The position numbers and the translations under genes are program-made. Below the pieces are notes generated by a model that did not search any database, had not been told where the DNA came from, and worked only from the letters and a program-made list of their open reading frames with translations. Shown here one piece after another: positions 1 to 11,198 of a stretch of 64,000 nucleotides of DNA (its first letter is position 1; the number at the start of each line of letters is the position of its first letter). The DNA comes from Rhodovulum sp. MB263 (GTDB lineage Bacteria > Pseudomonadota > Alphaproteobacteria > Rhodobacterales > Rhodobacteraceae), in assembly GCF_002073975.1 (NCBI RefSeq), contig NZ_CP020384.1, forward strand, positions 2,728,001 through 2,792,000, written 5' to 3'.

Positions 1-78
1 CACGAAACCGTGAACCAAAGGGTCGGCACGGCCCCACGGAATCGGGTATTTTCATCACGAAGAACAAAGGGTTGTTAA

Positions 79-1083
<1,005 letters not shown>

Positions 1084-1089
1084 ATTGGC

Positions 1090-2493
1090 TCAGGCGCCGA
1101 GCCGCGCCTGCACCCGGGCCATGAAATCCTCGCCGCGGCGCTCGAAGCTGTCATACTGATCGAAGCTGGCCGCGGCGGGCGCCAGGAGCACCACCTCGCC
1201 CGGCTGCGCCTCGTCGGCGGCGCGGGCGACCGCGGCCTCCATCGTGGTGCAGACCTCATGCGGGATATCCTTGAGATGCAGCGCGAAACCCGCCGCCTCG
1301 CGCCCGATCACATAGGCCTTCGCGACATGGCCGAGATGGGGCAGAAGCGGCGCCAGACCGCCCTCCTTCTCGAGCCCGCCGCAGATCCAGCGGATCTTCG
1401 GGAAGGCCGCCAGCGCCATCGCCGCACTGGCCGCATTGGTGGCCTTGCTGTCATTGACGAAGCGCACGCCGCCCGCCTCGGCCACCAGCTGGCTGCGATG
1501 GGGCAGCCCCGCGAAGGAGCCCAGGGCCTCCTCGATCTGTTTCGGTCCGATCCCCAGACAACGCGCCGCGGCATAGGCGGCACAGGCATTCTGGTGGTTA
1601 TGCGCCCCCGGCAGTCCGGCGATGGCACGCAGATCGATGCTGGCCACCTGCCGTCCCTTGCGCCATTCGGTCAGGAACCCCTTGCGGGCGAAGACCATCC
1701 AGCCCGTTCCGGCCAGCTTCTGGCCCGACGAGATCCGGATCACCCGGTCGTCGGCCGCGCCCTCGGCCAGCTGGTTGGCGAGGAACATCCCCTCGGACTC
1801 GTCGACGCCGATGATCGCGCGATCCGGCCCGCCCTCGGCGAAAAGCCGGCGCTTGGCCGCGAAATAGCCGCCAAGGCCGCCATGCCGGTCAAGATGGTCG
1901 GGCGAGAGATTGGTGAAGACCGCGATATCGGGGGTCAGCGCCCGCGCCAGATCGGTCTGGTAGGAGGACAGCTCCAGCACCACCACCGCCCCCTCGCCCG
2001 GCGGATCGATATCCAGTACGCCGCGGCCGATATTGCCGGCCAGCTGGCTGGGGCGGCCGCAGCTTTCCAGCAGGTGATGGATCAGCGCCGAGGTCGTCGA
2101 CTTGCCGTTCGAGCCGGTCACCGCGATCACCTTGGGGGGGGCGTCGAAACTGTCCCAGTCCGGGGTCGCAAGCGAGCGGAAGAACAGCCCGATATCGTTG
2201 TCGACCGGCACGCCCGCAGCCCAGGCGGCGGCGATCACGCGGTTCGGGCCGGGGTAGAGATGCGGGATGCCGGGGCTCACGATCAGCGCGCTCACGCCCT
2301 CGAAACCGCCCGCGCGGGTCGGATCGGCCACGGCAAAGCCCTCGGCCCCGGCCGCGGCGCGCGCGGCCTCGTTGTCGTCCCAGACCAGAACCTCGGCCCC
2401 GCCCGCGCGCAGTGCCCGCGCCGCCGACAGCCCCGACCGGCCCAGCCCCAGAACGGCCAGCTTCTGACCCTCTACACCACGCACCGGAATCAT
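1090..2493 (-). CDS. murD: UDP-N-acetylmuramoyl-L-alanine--D-glutamate ligase MurD
   Basis: MurD adds D-glutamate to UDP-MurNAc-L-Ala in the cytoplasm, the second amino-acid step of peptidoglycan precursor synthesis. The 467-residue product starts with a Rossmann-like segment (VLGLGRSG), has the ATP-binding GSNGKST loop at residues 127-133 and a Mur ligase C-terminal domain. The open frame runs 30 codons further upstream from a TTG, but the ATG at 2493 is preferred: it has an AAAGGA ribosome site just upstream and gives the normal family length. It is the last dcw gene in the window on this strand, separated from the small membrane gene at 2660-3061 by about 165 bases. Confidence 0.95.
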   Translation of the reverse strand: MIPVRGVEGQKLAVLGLGRSGLSAARALRAGGAEVLVWDDNEAARAAAGAEGFAVADPTRAGGFEGVSALIVSPGIPHLYPGPNRVIAAAWAAGVPVDNDIGLFFRSLATPDWDSFDAPPKVIAVTGSNGKSTTSALIHHLLESCGRPSQLAGNIGRGVLDIDPPGEGAVVVLELSSYQTDLARALTPDIAVFTNLSPDHLDRHGGLGGYFAAKRRLFAEGGPDRAIIGVDESEGMFLANQLAEGAADDRVIRISSGQKLAGTGWMVFARKGFLTEWRKGRQVASIDLRAIAGLPGAHNHQNACAAYAAARCLGIGPKQIEEALGSFAGLPHRSQLVAEAGGVRFVNDSKATNAASAAMALAAFPKIRWICGGLEKEGGLAPLLPHLGHVAKAYVIGREAAGFALHLKDIPHEVCTTMEAAVARAADEAQPGEVVLLAPAAASFDQYDSFERRGEDFMARVQARLGA

Positions 2494-2659
2494 GCCCTGT
2501 CCTTTCGCTTTCAGCGGCGAGACGATGCCCCCGGCACGGGCCGGGTGCAAGACACAGCAGACGGTCCGGACCGGTCGCTTCAAGGACGGGCGGCCCGCCC
2601 CCTTGCCATCGTCGGGGACAGGCGGACGCCTTTCAGGGCGCGCGCAGGGTCTCTGCGGC

Positions 2660-3061
2660 TCAGCCCAGCAGGTAGGACCAGCCCAGCATCACCGGCGGGA
2701 CCACCGCCACGGCAAAGGAGAAGACCAGACCGGTGGCCTTGTTGCCGCCCATGCGCTGCACCGCGCCCGCAAGCGCCGGGGCCAGGATGATGCCCGCCAC
2801 GAAGATCGGGATGATCTTGCCGAAGATCGGCGCGCAGTTCTGCGGCTGGGCGAAATTCGCCTCGCAATAGGGCACGATCTGATCGGAGAAGATCACCGCC
2901 AGAATCAGAAGATAGCCAAGGCCCGCCCAGACCGCATAGGGCGGGACGCCGTTCCAGGATTTGAGCTTCACGTCGGGCGTGACCGCGTGCAGGGACGGGG
3001 TGCCGAGCCGGGCGGCTGGCGAAAGATAGCTGTAGGTGTCTTCGACCGGGTTCATCTGCAT
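2660..3061 (-). CDS. small dcw-associated membrane protein of unknown function
   Basis: I do not recognise a function for this 133-residue protein. A soluble N-terminal stretch of about 40 residues is followed by three likely transmembrane helices (roughly residues 43-60, 83-100 and 108-130). Two cysteines at about 69 and 79 lie in the loop between helix 1 and helix 2. It sits between mraY and murD in the cell wall operon, in line and on the same strand, which suggests co-transcription with the lipid-linked precursor enzymes but does not prove a role in wall synthesis. The true start may be the second methionine (MNPVED). The hydrophobicity pattern and the position inside the operon make it a convincing real gene. 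Confidence 0.7.
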   Translation of the reverse strand: MQMNPVEDTYSYLSPAARLGTPSLHAVTPDVKLKSWNGVPPYAVWAGLGYLLILAVIFSDQIVPYCEANFAQPQNCAPIFGKIIPIFVAGIILAPALAGAVQRMGGNKATGLVFSFAVAVVPPVMLGWSYLLG

Positions 3062-3095
3062 CTCTCTATCTCCTCGGCCACCCCGGCCCGACCAC

Positions 3096-4181
3096 TCAGC
3101 GGACCTTGAGGGTTGCCAGACCGATCAGCGCAAGGATCAGGCTGATGATCCAGAATCGTATCACGATCTGGGGCTCGGCCCAGCCCTTCTTCTCGAAGTG
3201 GTGATGGATCGGGGCCATCAGGAAGACCCGCTTGCGGGTGGCCTTGAAATAGGCGACCTGGATGATCACCGACAGCGCCTCGACCACGAAAAGCCCACCT
3301 ACTATGGCCAAAACGATCTCGTGCTTGGTCGCGACGGCGATCGCGCCCAGCGCGCCGCCCAGCGCCAGAGACCCGGTATCGCCCATGAAGACGGCGGCGG
3401 GTGGGGCGTTATACCACAGGAAGCCAAGCCCCGCGCCGATCAACCCTGCGCAGAAAATCAGGATCTCGGCGGTTCCGGGGACGTAATGGACCTCTAGATA
3501 ATCGGTGAAGTCGACTCGGCCGACCGCATAGGCGATGACGCCCAGCGTGCCCGCCGCGATCATCACCGGCATGATCGCCAGCCCGTCGAGCCCGTCGGTC
3601 AGGTTGACGGCATTGGCCGAGCCCACGATCACCAGCATCGCGAAGGGGATGAAGAACATCCCCAGATGGAGCAGCGTGTCCTTGAAGACCGGCAGCGCCA
3701 GATTGTGGCTCAGATCATCGGGATGCGCCCAGGACGCCCAGTATCCGGCAATGGCCGCGATCAGCAGGCCCAGCCCGAAGCGGACGAAACCGGGCACGCC
3801 CTTGGTGTTGTTCTTCGAGACCTTGGCATAGTCGTCGGCAAAGCCGATGGCGCCGAAGGACAGGGTCACGAACAGCAGCATCCAGATATAGGGGTTGTCG
3901 AGCCGGCCCCAGAGCAGGGTCGAGACGATCAGCCCGCCCAGGATCAGCACCCCGCCCATGGTGGGGGTGCCCGCCTTCGAGACGATATGGCCCTCGGGGC
4001 CGTCCGCGCGGATCGGCTGGCCGTTCCTCTGCCGCTTGCGCAAGAGGTTGATCAGCGGCCGCCCGAACAGGAAGCCGAAGATCAGCGCGGTGAAGAACGC
4101 GCCGCCCGCCCGGAAGGTGATGTAGCGGAACAGGTTGAAGACGCCACCGCCATCGGACAGGTCGGCAAGCCAGTAAAGCAT
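3096..4181 (-). CDS. mraY: Phospho-N-acetylmuramoyl-pentapeptide-transferase MraY
   Basis: MraY transfers phospho-MurNAc-pentapeptide from UDP to undecaprenyl phosphate at the inner membrane, forming lipid I. The 361-residue product is hydrophobic throughout and carries the family signatures: the GTPTMGG segment near residue 71, the Asp-Asp pair at 116-117 (FADDY), the [10 protein letters not shown] motif, and the histidine cluster in [12 protein letters not shown] near the C-terminus. The reading frame extends far upstream through murF sequence, but the ATG at 4181 overlaps the murF stop codon by one base (TGATG), gives the family length and implies translational coupling. Confidence 0.96.
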   Translation of the reverse strand: MLYWLADLSDGGGVFNLFRYITFRAGGAFFTALIFGFLFGRPLINLLRKRQRNGQPIRADGPEGHIVSKAGTPTMGGVLILGGLIVSTLLWGRLDNPYIWMLLFVTLSFGAIGFADDYAKVSKNNTKGVPGFVRFGLGLLIAAIAGYWASWAHPDDLSHNLALPVFKDTLLHLGMFFIPFAMLVIVGSANAVNLTDGLDGLAIMPVMIAAGTLGVIAYAVGRVDFTDYLEVHYVPGTAEILIFCAGLIGAGLGFLWYNAPPAAVFMGDTGSLALGGALGAIAVATKHEIVLAIVGGLFVVEALSVIIQVAYFKATRKRVFLMAPIHHHFEKKGWAEPQIVIRFWIISLILALIGLATLKVR

Positions 4182-5629
4182 CAGGACATTTCCTCGTCGC
4201 TGCCGGGGTCGCCTTGCCCCAGCCTTTTCAGGGCCTCGACCACGACCGAGACGCGGCTGCCCTTCGATCCCTTGACCAGCACCACATCGCCGGCATCGAC
4301 CAGCGAGTGCACCCTCGCGGCCAGAGGGTCGGCTTCGTCGAACCACTGCCCCCGGCGCGAAAGCGGCAGCGCGAAATAGAGCGCGCGCATCCGCGGCCCG
4401 ACACAATGCACCAGATCGACATGCGCCATCGCCTCGAGATCGGCCAGCCCCGCATGCATCGCCTGCTCGTCGGGGCCGAGTTCCAGCATGTCGCCCAGAA
4501 TGGCGATCCGCCGGCCATGCGCCACCCGTCCGAGCCCGTCGGTGGGACTGGCCGCCGCCAGCACCTCGAGCGCAGCAGCCATCGAGGCCGGATTGGCATT
4601 GAAGGCGTCGTCGATCACCTCGACCGAGAGGCTTTCCTCGACCGTGTCGAGCGGGATCCTGAGCCGCGCGCCGCGCCCGCCGGGCGGGCGCCACTGGCCA
4701 AGATCGCAGGCCGCGACCACGAGATCGATGCCCAGCGCCTCGGCGACCGCCAGCACGCCCAGCGCATTGGTCGCGAAATGGCGCCCCGGGGCATGGATCT
4801 TGAACAGCAGAGCGCGCCCGCGCGCCTCGGCCCGCACCACCGTCGAGTCGTCATGCAGATCCACCTGCAACAGACGGAAATCACAGCCCTCCGTCGTCCC
4901 GAACCGGGTCTCGGCCGCAGCCCGCCCGGCCGCGCCCGCGGCCAGCACCGGGCTTGTGTCCAGATCGCCAGGATAGACCGCGATCCCGCCGGGCTCCAGC
5001 CCCCCGAAGACCGCGGCCTTCTCGGACGCGATGCCCGCCAGCCCGTCGAAGGCCTGCAGATGCGCGGGCGCGATGGTGGTGATCAGCGCCACATGCGGCA
5101 GCGCCAGCCGGGCCAGCGGCGCGATCTCGCCGGGATGGCTCATGCCGATCTCGAGCACGGCGAAATCGGTCTCGCGCGGCATCCGCGCCAGCGTCAGCGG
5201 CACGCCCCAATGGTTGTTGAAACTGGCCTCGGCGGCATGGACCCGCCCCTGTCCGGCCAGAACCGCGCGCAGCATCTCCTTGGTCGAGGTCTTGCCGACA
5301 GATCCCGTGACCGCGACCACCCGGGCCCTGCTGCGCGCGCGTCCGGCCCGGCCCAGCGCGCAAAGCGCCTCCAGCACATCGGGCACGATCAGCAGGGGCG
5401 CGGTCTCGTCCACCCCCTCGGGCAGGCGCGACACCAGCGCAGCCCCCGCGCCGCGCGCCAGCGCATCGGCGACGAAATCATGGCCGTCGCGCTGATCCTT
5501 CAGCGCCACGAAGAGATCGCCGGGGTTCAGGCTGCGGGTATCGATACTGACGCCCGTGACCGACCAGTCCCGGGTGACGCGCCCGCCAGTTGCCCCGAGC
5601 GCCTCTGCCGCCGTCCAGAGCGCGCTCAT
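4181..5629 (-). CDS. murF: UDP-N-acetylmuramoyl-tripeptide--D-alanyl-D-alanine ligase MurF
   Basis: MurF ligates the D-Ala-D-Ala dipeptide to UDP-MurNAc-tripeptide, finishing the soluble pentapeptide precursor. The 482-residue protein has a Mur ligase N-terminal domain ([13 protein letters not shown]), the ATP-binding GSVGKTS loop at residues 109-115, the central domain ([15 protein letters not shown]) and the C-terminal IDDAFNANP motif, all typical. It overlaps murE by 4 bases (ATGA) and mraY by one base, so the three are coupled. Confidence 0.96.
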   Translation of the reverse strand: MSALWTAAEALGATGGRVTRDWSVTGVSIDTRSLNPGDLFVALKDQRDGHDFVADALARGAGAALVSRLPEGVDETAPLLIVPDVLEALCALGRAGRARSRARVVAVTGSVGKTSTKEMLRAVLAGQGRVHAAEASFNNHWGVPLTLARMPRETDFAVLEIGMSHPGEIAPLARLALPHVALITTIAPAHLQAFDGLAGIASEKAAVFGGLEPGGIAVYPGDLDTSPVLAAGAAGRAAAETRFGTTEGCDFRLLQVDLHDDSTVVRAEARGRALLFKIHAPGRHFATNALGVLAVAEALGIDLVVAACDLGQWRPPGGRGARLRIPLDTVEESLSVEVIDDAFNANPASMAAALEVLAAASPTDGLGRVAHGRRIAILGDMLELGPDEQAMHAGLADLEAMAHVDLVHCVGPRMRALYFALPLSRRGQWFDEADPLAARVHSLVDAGDVVLVKGSKGSRVSVVVEALKRLGQGDPGSDEEMS

Positions 5630-7113
5630 GCCAGCCGCCCGTCAAGCGCCGCGACCGCGACGCTGGCCTGTTCGGCATCGTCAAAGGGATAAACCGCGTC
5701 GCCGACGATCTGGCCGGTCTCGTGGCCCTTCCCTGCGATCAGGAGCGCATCGCCCGGCTCGAGCGTATCGACCCCGCGCAGGATCGCCTCGGCACGGTCG
5801 CCGACCTCGATCGCCTCGGCGCAGCCTTGCAGGATCTCCGCCCGGATCGTCGCCGGCTCTTCGGATCTGGGGTTGTCATCCGTCACGATCACGACATCGG
5901 CCTGTTTGCAGGCCACCTGCCCCATCAGCGGCCGCTTGCCCCGGTCGCGATCCCCGCCCGCGCCGAAGACGACCACGATCCGGCCCATCACATGAGGCCT
6001 GAGCGAGGCAATGGCCGCCGCCAACGCGCCCGGCTTGTGCGAATAATCGACGAAGACGGTGGCGCCATTGGCGCGGGTCGCAGCCAGCTCCATCCGGCCG
6101 CGCACGGTGGCAAGCTCGGGCAGGGCCGCGAAGACCTGCCGCGGCGCCTCGCCCGCGGCGATGGCCAGCCCGGCGGCGGCCAGCACGTTCTCGGCCTGGA
6201 AGCCCCCGATCAGATCGAGCCGGACCTGCTGCGCCACGCCCTCCCAGGCAAAGCGCAGATCCTGGCCGGTGGCGTCATAGCGCTGCGCCAGAATGCGCAG
6301 ATCCGCCTCTTCGGCGCGGCCGACTGTCAGGATGGTCTGGCCTCGCGCCCGGGCATGGCCCAGCATCTGCGCACCGCGCGGATCGTCGATATTGATCACC
6401 GCGGTCCCGTCCTCGGGCAGCACCCGGTCGAACAGCCCCGCCTTGGCCGCGAAATATTCCTCGAAACCCGCGTGATAATCGAGATGGTCCTGGCTGAAAT
6501 TGGTGAAGGCCGCAGCCTTCAACGCGACCCCGTCCAGCCGCCGCTGTTCAAGCCCGTGGCTCGAGGCTTCCATCGCGGCATGGGTGACGCCCACGCCTGC
6601 CATCTCGGCCAGCAGCCGGTGCAGCATGATCGGCTCGGGCGTGGTATGCGAGAGCGGCGCCTGATAGGCCCCCTGCACTCCCATCGTGCCGAGATTGCAG
6701 GAGGCACGTCCGAGCCCGGCCCAGATCTGCCGGGTGAAGCTTGCAACCGAGGTCTTGCCCGCGGTGCCGGTGACCGCGACCATGGTCGCGGGCTGGGCGC
6801 CGTAGAACAGTGCCGCCGCGCAGGCCAGAGCCTGACGCGGATCCTCGGCCACCACCAGCGCGGCATCGCTGCCCGCCAGCGCCTCGGCGGCGATCCGCGC
6901 GCCGGCGCGGTCGGTCAGCACGGCGGCCGCCCCCATCCGCAGCGCGAAGGGCACGAATTCGGCGCCATGCGCCCGCGTGCCCGGCATCGCCGCAAAGAGA
7001 TGGCCCGGTTTCGTGTCGCGGCTGTCGACCGACAGCCCCGTGATATGCACGTTTCGCCCGCCCTGGGCGGTAAGCCCCAGATCGCCGAGCGTCGTTTCGG
7101 TCCGGATTGTCAT
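5626..7113 (-). CDS. murE: UDP-MurNAc-tripeptide synthetase MurE (meso-diaminopimelate type)
   Basis: MurE adds meso-diaminopimelate to UDP-MurNAc-L-Ala-D-Glu. The 495-residue product has the N-terminal SVDSRDTKPGHLF motif, the ATP loop GTAGKTS at 116-122, and the substrate-selecting DNPRSE motif, which marks the meso-DAP-specific enzymes of Gram-negative bacteria as opposed to lysine-adding ones. The start at 7113 lies 14 bases after the ftsI stop. Confidence 0.96.
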   Translation of the reverse strand: MTIRTETTLGDLGLTAQGGRNVHITGLSVDSRDTKPGHLFAAMPGTRAHGAEFVPFALRMGAAAVLTDRAGARIAAEALAGSDAALVVAEDPRQALACAAALFYGAQPATMVAVTGTAGKTSVASFTRQIWAGLGRASCNLGTMGVQGAYQAPLSHTTPEPIMLHRLLAEMAGVGVTHAAMEASSHGLEQRRLDGVALKAAAFTNFSQDHLDYHAGFEEYFAAKAGLFDRVLPEDGTAVINIDDPRGAQMLGHARARGQTILTVGRAEEADLRILAQRYDATGQDLRFAWEGVAQQVRLDLIGGFQAENVLAAAGLAIAAGEAPRQVFAALPELATVRGRMELAATRANGATVFVDYSHKPGALAAAIASLRPHVMGRIVVVFGAGGDRDRGKRPLMGQVACKQADVVIVTDDNPRSEEPATIRAEILQGCAEAIEVGDRAEAILRGVDTLEPGDALLIAGKGHETGQIVGDAVYPFDDAEQASVAVAALDGRLA

Positions 7114-7127
7114 GATCTCCGCGCCCC

Positions 7128-8906
7128 TCAGTTCGCGGTCAGTGTTACGCCGAAGCCCGGCGCCTGTTCAATCTCGGGCCGGAGCCCCAGAAGCGGCGCG
7201 GCGCGCCGGATGACTTCGGCGGCGACCGGCACCGCGGTCCAGCCCGCGGTGCGGCGCGGTTTGGGACCGGTGGTGTCCTGCGGCTCGTCGAGGGTGACGA
7301 TCAGCACATATTGCGGCGCCTCGGCCGGGAACATGCTGGCAAAGGTCGCGATCACCTTCTTGTCGTAATAGCCGCCGGTGGGCTTGGGCTTGTCGGCAGT
7401 ACCGGTCTTGCCCCCCACCCGATAGCCCGGCACCTCGCCGAAGGAGGCCGTGCCATGCACCACCACCTCGCGCAGCATCTTGCGGATCTGGCGCGAGGTT
7501 TCCTCGGAAATCACCCGCTCGCCCGGCTTGTCGCCGCCCGCCAGAAGCGTCGGCCGGACCAGAAGACCGCCATTTGCGATGGTCGAATAGGCCGCCGCCA
7601 GATTGAGCGGGCTGGTCGACACCCCGTGCCCGTAGGAAATCGTCATCGTCGACAGCTCGCTCCAGTTCGCGGGCAAGAGCGGCCTGGTCCCGGCCGCCTC
7701 GACCAGTTCGACCGGCGAGGGGTCCAGCAGCCCGAGACGGGTGAGGAACGCCCGCTGACGCTCGCCGCCGATCCGCTGTGCGATCCGGGCGGTGCCGATA
7801 TTCGAGCTTTTCACCAGCACCGTGGTCACCGACAGGCTCGAACCGTAATTGTGGAAGTCGTTGATCCGGAACCGCCCCCAGACCAGCGGCCCCTTGGTGT
7901 CGATCATGGTATTCGGGTTGACGATGCCCTCGTCCAGCGCCTGCGACACGGTAAGAGGCTTGAAGGTCGAGCCAAGCTCGTAGACCCCCTGCACCGCGCG
8001 GTTGAAAAGCGGGCTGTCGGAGGGATCGCCCTTGACCAGCTGGCGCGGACGCTCGTTCGGATCGAAATCGGGCAGCGAGACCATCGACAGGATCTCGCCG
8101 CTATGCACATCCATCAGGATCGCGGCCGCGCCCTTGGCGCTCATCAGCTTCATGCCGCCCGCCAGAACCCGCTCGACCGCGGCCTGCACCGTCAGGTCGA
8201 TCGACAGCCGGAGCGGCTGGCCGCCATTGGCCGGATCGCGCAGATATTCGTCGAAATAGCGCTCGACCCCGGCCACGCCGATCACCTCGGCCGACTGCAC
8301 GCCCTCGCGGCCGAAGCCGGCGCCTCCGAGGATATGCGCAGCCAGCGCCCCGTTGGGATAGAGCCGCATCTCGCGCGGGCCGAAGGACAGGCCCGGATCG
8401 CCGATGTCATGCACGAGCTGCATCTGCTCGGGGCTGAGCTTCTTCTTGATCCAGACGAATTTGCGGTTGCCGGTGAAATCCTTCACCATCCGCGCCTCGT
8501 CGAGATCGGGGAAGATCGCGGCCAGTTCGCGCGCCACCGCCTTCGGATCGATCATCAGCGGCGGCTGGGCATAAAGCGAATGGGTGGCGAGATTGGTGGC
8601 AAGGATATTGCCGTTGCGATCGACGATATCGGCGCGCTGGGCCACGATCGAGGCGCCCGGGGCGGTGGCGCGCGGCTCGGAGGGAACCGATCCCGCCAGA
8701 ATCCCCATCCGCACGCCGACCACCGCGAAGGCCGCGCAGAACACCACCCCCAGCACCAGCAGGCGCCCCTCGGCCCGGACCCGGGCCTGGTCGCGCATCT
8801 TCTCGTGGCGCAGGCGCTTGTTCTCGCGCTCGATGGCATCGGGATTCTCGCCCCTGGCGCGGGCTTCCAGAATGCGCGCCAGCGGGCGCAGCGGTGTCCG
8901 GATCAT
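7128..8906 (-). CDS. ftsI: Division-specific peptidoglycan transpeptidase FtsI (PBP3)
   Basis: This class B penicillin-binding protein cross-links septal peptidoglycan and works with FtsW, FtsQ, FtsL and FtsB at the divisome. The 592-residue protein has a basic cytoplasmic tail, one membrane anchor (about residues 48-70), a PBP dimerisation domain, and a transpeptidase domain with all three active-site motifs: STFK (313-316, catalytic Ser313), SSN (367-369) and KTG (500-502). The frame is open about 99 codons further upstream through ftsL, but the ATG at 8906 overlaps the ftsL stop as ATGA and gives a normal N-terminus. Confidence 0.95.
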   Translation of the reverse strand: MIRTPLRPLARILEARARGENPDAIERENKRLRHEKMRDQARVRAEGRLLVLGVVFCAAFAVVGVRMGILAGSVPSEPRATAPGASIVAQRADIVDRNGNILATNLATHSLYAQPPLMIDPKAVARELAAIFPDLDEARMVKDFTGNRKFVWIKKKLSPEQMQLVHDIGDPGLSFGPREMRLYPNGALAAHILGGAGFGREGVQSAEVIGVAGVERYFDEYLRDPANGGQPLRLSIDLTVQAAVERVLAGGMKLMSAKGAAAILMDVHSGEILSMVSLPDFDPNERPRQLVKGDPSDSPLFNRAVQGVYELGSTFKPLTVSQALDEGIVNPNTMIDTKGPLVWGRFRINDFHNYGSSLSVTTVLVKSSNIGTARIAQRIGGERQRAFLTRLGLLDPSPVELVEAAGTRPLLPANWSELSTMTISYGHGVSTSPLNLAAAYSTIANGGLLVRPTLLAGGDKPGERVISEETSRQIRKMLREVVVHGTASFGEVPGYRVGGKTGTADKPKPTGGYYDKKVIATFASMFPAEAPQYVLIVTLDEPQDTTGPKPRRTAGWTAVPVAAEVIRRAAPLLGLRPEIEQAPGFGVTLTAN

Positions 8907-9364
8907 CGCCCCTCCTCCGCATCCCCGGCATCGCCGGCATCGAGCGCCTCGGGCACGGCCGAGGCCGCGGCGGCCTCCTCGACGGGCAGGGTGGGTGCGG
9001 CGGTCTGGGCCGGGCGGTCGGCCTCGGCCATGATCTCCTGGAACAGCTCGTCGGGCAGCACGATATCGGGCAAAACCATCTCGGGATAGGAGACCTGATC
9101 GATCTGGCCGAACTGCTCGGGCGCGAGCGGCCCGAGCCCGAGCCGGTCGTAATTCAGCGCCGCCAGCTCGCGCAGCCGCTCGGGCCGGTTCAGATAGGCC
9201 CATTCGGCATTCTGCATGGCCAGTTGCTCGCGCAGCGACCCGATGGCACGGTTCAGACGCTCGACATTGTCGAGCGCCGCCTGGGTCCGGTAATTCTCGC
9301 GATAGGCCCAGAAGGCCAGCGCCATAACCGCCATCGCCGTCAGAACATAGACGAGGCTGCGCAT
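8903..9364 (-). CDS. ftsL: Cell division protein FtsL
   Basis: FtsL is a bitopic divisome protein that links early components to FtsI/FtsW. The 153-residue product has a single N-terminal transmembrane helix (about residues 4-20), a periplasmic segment with coiled-coil character (RTQAALDNVERLNRAIGSLR), and the LNRPERLRELA motif common in alphaproteobacterial FtsL. The acidic, alanine-rich C-terminal extension of about 50 residues is poorly conserved in the family. The gene abuts rsmH and overlaps ftsI by 4 bases, which fits the fixed dcw order. Confidence 0.88.
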   Translation of the reverse strand: MRSLVYVLTAMAVMALAFWAYRENYRTQAALDNVERLNRAIGSLREQLAMQNAEWAYLNRPERLRELAALNYDRLGLGPLAPEQFGQIDQVSYPEMVLPDIVLPDELFQEIMAEADRPAQTAAPTLPVEEAAAASAVPEALDAGDAGDAEEGR

Positions 9365-10360
9365 CTACTCCTCCATGATCTTCGGCAGACCGAGCTGGCT
9401 GCGATCGGCCGCCCCCGCCGGCCTGTCGGTACGGATCGCCACCCTCAGCTTGGCCGAGCGCGCGCGCGGATTGGCCTCGAGCTCGACCGGATCGGGCGCC
9501 ACCGCGCGGCGGGTGACAAGATCGAAACGCGCGGGCTCGGGCCTGGTCTCGGGCGCATAGCGGCTGCCGCCCGCGCCCTGCCCCGAGCGCGCCTGCAGAT
9601 ACCGCTTGACGATGCGGTCTTCAAGGGAATGGAAGGTGACGACCGCCAGTTTTCCGCCGGGTTTCAGCGCCCGCTCGGCGGCTTCCAGCCCACGGACCAG
9701 CTCGCCAAGCTCATCGTTCACCGCGATCCGGATCGCCTGGAAGCTCCGGGTCGCCGGATGTGTCTGGCCCGGCCGGTGGGGCGGCAGGCAGCGCGCCACC
9801 ACCTCGGCCAGTTGCGCCGTGGTCACGATGGGCGCAACCGCCCGGGCCTTGACGATGGCCCGCGCGATCCGGCGCGAGGCGCGTTCCTCGCCATAGTGAA
9901 ACAGGATGTCGGCCAGGGCGGTCTCGGAGGCGGTGGCGACCAGATCGGCGGCCGACAGGCCCCCGGCGCCCATACGCATGTCGAGCGGACCGTCCTTGGC
10001 AAAGGAAAACCCGCGCTCGGCCTGATCGAGCTGCATCGAGGAGACGCCGAGATCCAGCACCACCCCGTCGAGCGGGGCATCGGCATGGAGGTCGAGCTCG
10101 GAGAAAACCCCCTCGACCAGCCGCAGCCGCTCGCCCCAGTCCGCAGCCCAGGAGGCGGCCAGATCGGCGACGCTGGGGTCGCGGTCGACCCCGATCACCC
10201 GGTCGGCCCCGGCTTCCAGCAGCCCGCGACTGTAGCCGCCCGCGCCGAAGGTGCCGTCGAGCCACAGCCCCGAGACCGGCGCCACCGCCCCAAGCAGGGG
10301 GCGCAGCAGGACCGGGATATGCGGCGGGTCGGCAGGGGCGGAACGGTCCGCAGCAGCCAT
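9365..10360 (-). CDS. rsmH: 16S rRNA m4C1402 methyltransferase RsmH (MraW)
   Basis: RsmH methylates N4 of C1402 in the ribosomal decoding centre. The 331-residue protein opens with [11 protein letters not shown], has the SAM-binding [10 protein letters not shown] and IGVDRDP segments, then the family-specific [11 protein letters not shown] and the late [10 protein letters not shown] motif. It is translated just downstream of mraZ (3-base gap) and directly before ftsL (adjacent codons). Start and length agree with the family. Confidence 0.95.
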   Translation of the reverse strand: MAAADRSAPADPPHIPVLLRPLLGAVAPVSGLWLDGTFGAGGYSRGLLEAGADRVIGVDRDPSVADLAASWAADWGERLRLVEGVFSELDLHADAPLDGVVLDLGVSSMQLDQAERGFSFAKDGPLDMRMGAGGLSAADLVATASETALADILFHYGEERASRRIARAIVKARAVAPIVTTAQLAEVVARCLPPHRPGQTHPATRSFQAIRIAVNDELGELVRGLEAAERALKPGGKLAVVTFHSLEDRIVKRYLQARSGQGAGGSRYAPETRPEPARFDLVTRRAVAPDPVELEANPRARSAKLRVAIRTDRPAGAADRSQLGLPKIMEE

Positions 10361-10363
10361 GGC

Positions 10364-10888
10364 CTAGCCGTCCCCGGCGAGACCGACGCCCGCCACGGCC
10401 CCGTCGAGGAAGCTCAGCGGATCGACATCGTCGGGAAGTTCGTCGAGCCAGGCCTCGGTCTTGGCCAGTTCCTCGGTCTCGTAGGTCTCGGGTTTCCAGA
10501 TCTGGAAGGTATCGCCCGAGGCGATGAAGAAGGCCTCGCCCTCGAGCCCGATCTTGTCGCGCAGCTTCTGCGGCAGGGTCAGCCGGCCGTCATTGTCGAC
10601 CTCGGTCGGATGCGACTGGCCGTGGAACATCCGTTCCAGCATCCGCCGCTGCATCGAGCCGCGCGGCAGCGCCGCGATCTTCTCATCGACCTCGTCGATG
10701 GCCTCGATGGTATAGCATTCCAGATATTTGCGGCGGTGATCGCCATAGACGATGACCAGTTGCGGGCGGAGCCCCTCGGTCCAGTCCGGGTCGCAAGCCT
10801 CGAGCACACGGCGAAACAGGGCCGGGATCGAGACCCTACCCTTGGCATCCACCTTGTGCTGGCTTTCGCCTCTGAACCTGCGCGCCAC
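10364..10888 (-). CDS. mraZ: Transcriptional regulator MraZ
   Basis: MraZ is the first dcw gene and a DNA-binding repressor of that cluster in bacteria where it has been studied. The 174-residue product contains two SpoVT/AbrB-like MraZ repeats: KVDAKGRVSIP near residue 12 and VDNDGRLTLPQKLR near 97. The initiation codon is GTG rather than ATG, preceded by an AGGAG-like site. The C-terminal tail (about 25 residues, acidic) is longer than in E. coli. The upstream leader is unusually long (see the ncRNA entry), so expression is probably controlled by attenuation as well as by MraZ itself. Confidence 0.93.
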   Translation of the reverse strand: MARRFRGESQHKVDAKGRVSIPALFRRVLEACDPDWTEGLRPQLVIVYGDHRRKYLECYTIEAIDEVDEKIAALPRGSMQRRMLERMFHGQSHPTEVDNDGRLTLPQKLRDKIGLEGEAFFIASGDTFQIWKPETYETEELAKTEAWLDELPDDVDPLSFLDGAVAGVGLAGDG

Positions 10889-10951
10889 CTGCCCGACGCT
10901 CCTTTACCCTCACCGTCTTCGCCAACGACCGGTTCTGAGACCGCTCCGACG

Positions 10952-10991
10952 AAAACGGCGGACTGAGCTGCTGCCACCGCCCAATCCGCCG
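10952..10991 (-). terminator. intrinsic terminator inside the dcw leader
   Basis: Read on the minus strand, CGGCGGA pairs with TCCGCCG (7 bp) across a 22-base loop and is followed by TTTT. It would end the UpsM-like RNA about 65 bases before mraZ, making this an attenuator. Confidence 0.6.
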
Positions 10992-11162
10992 CCCTCGTCC
11001 CGTTCCGGGTTGCCCGGCTGCGCGCACCACCTGGGGGATGTTTGCTCGCTCGCGCGCCGGATCTCGTATGGGGGCTGTGGCGGGTGCCTGTATGAAACCG
11101 TTTTGGTTTTTCCGGGGTCTCTTTATGCGCCCCTTAATCCGTATCGTCCGCCATCGCCCTTG
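10952..11162 (-). ncRNA. UpsM-like sRNA / extended dcw 5' leader
   Basis: About 270 bases separate the mraZ start from a good promoter, and an internal hairpin followed by a short T-run lies about 210 bases from the predicted transcription start. In R. sphaeroides the dcw operon has a 268-nt leader in which premature termination yields the 206-nt sRNA UpsM; position, strand and both lengths match here. The RNA identity is therefore inferred from architecture, not from sequence comparison. Read-through would make the full dcw mRNA. No protein gene is credible between 10,889 and 11,530. Confidence 0.7.
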
Positions 11163-11169
11163 TAGGACC

Positions 11170-11198
11170 CTTATGACATGGGAATTCATGGAGATCAA
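11170..11198 (-). promoter_or_regulatory. predicted dcw (mraZ/UpsM) promoter
   Basis: On the minus strand a TTGATC -35 box and a CATAAG -10 box are separated by exactly 17 bases. The start site would fall near 11,161, giving a leader of about 270 bases before mraZ, close to the 268 bases reported in R. sphaeroides. Confidence 0.55.

Noticed and set aside
1258-9089. Long plus-strand open frames across the dcw operon
   Set aside because: All are antisense to confirmed mur, mraY and fts genes and lack domains.
10889-11160. MraZ-binding box made of TGGG repeats upstream of mraZ
   Set aside because: A TGGGC-GGTGG pair exists inside the leader, but the three evenly spaced repeats usual for MraZ sites are not present.
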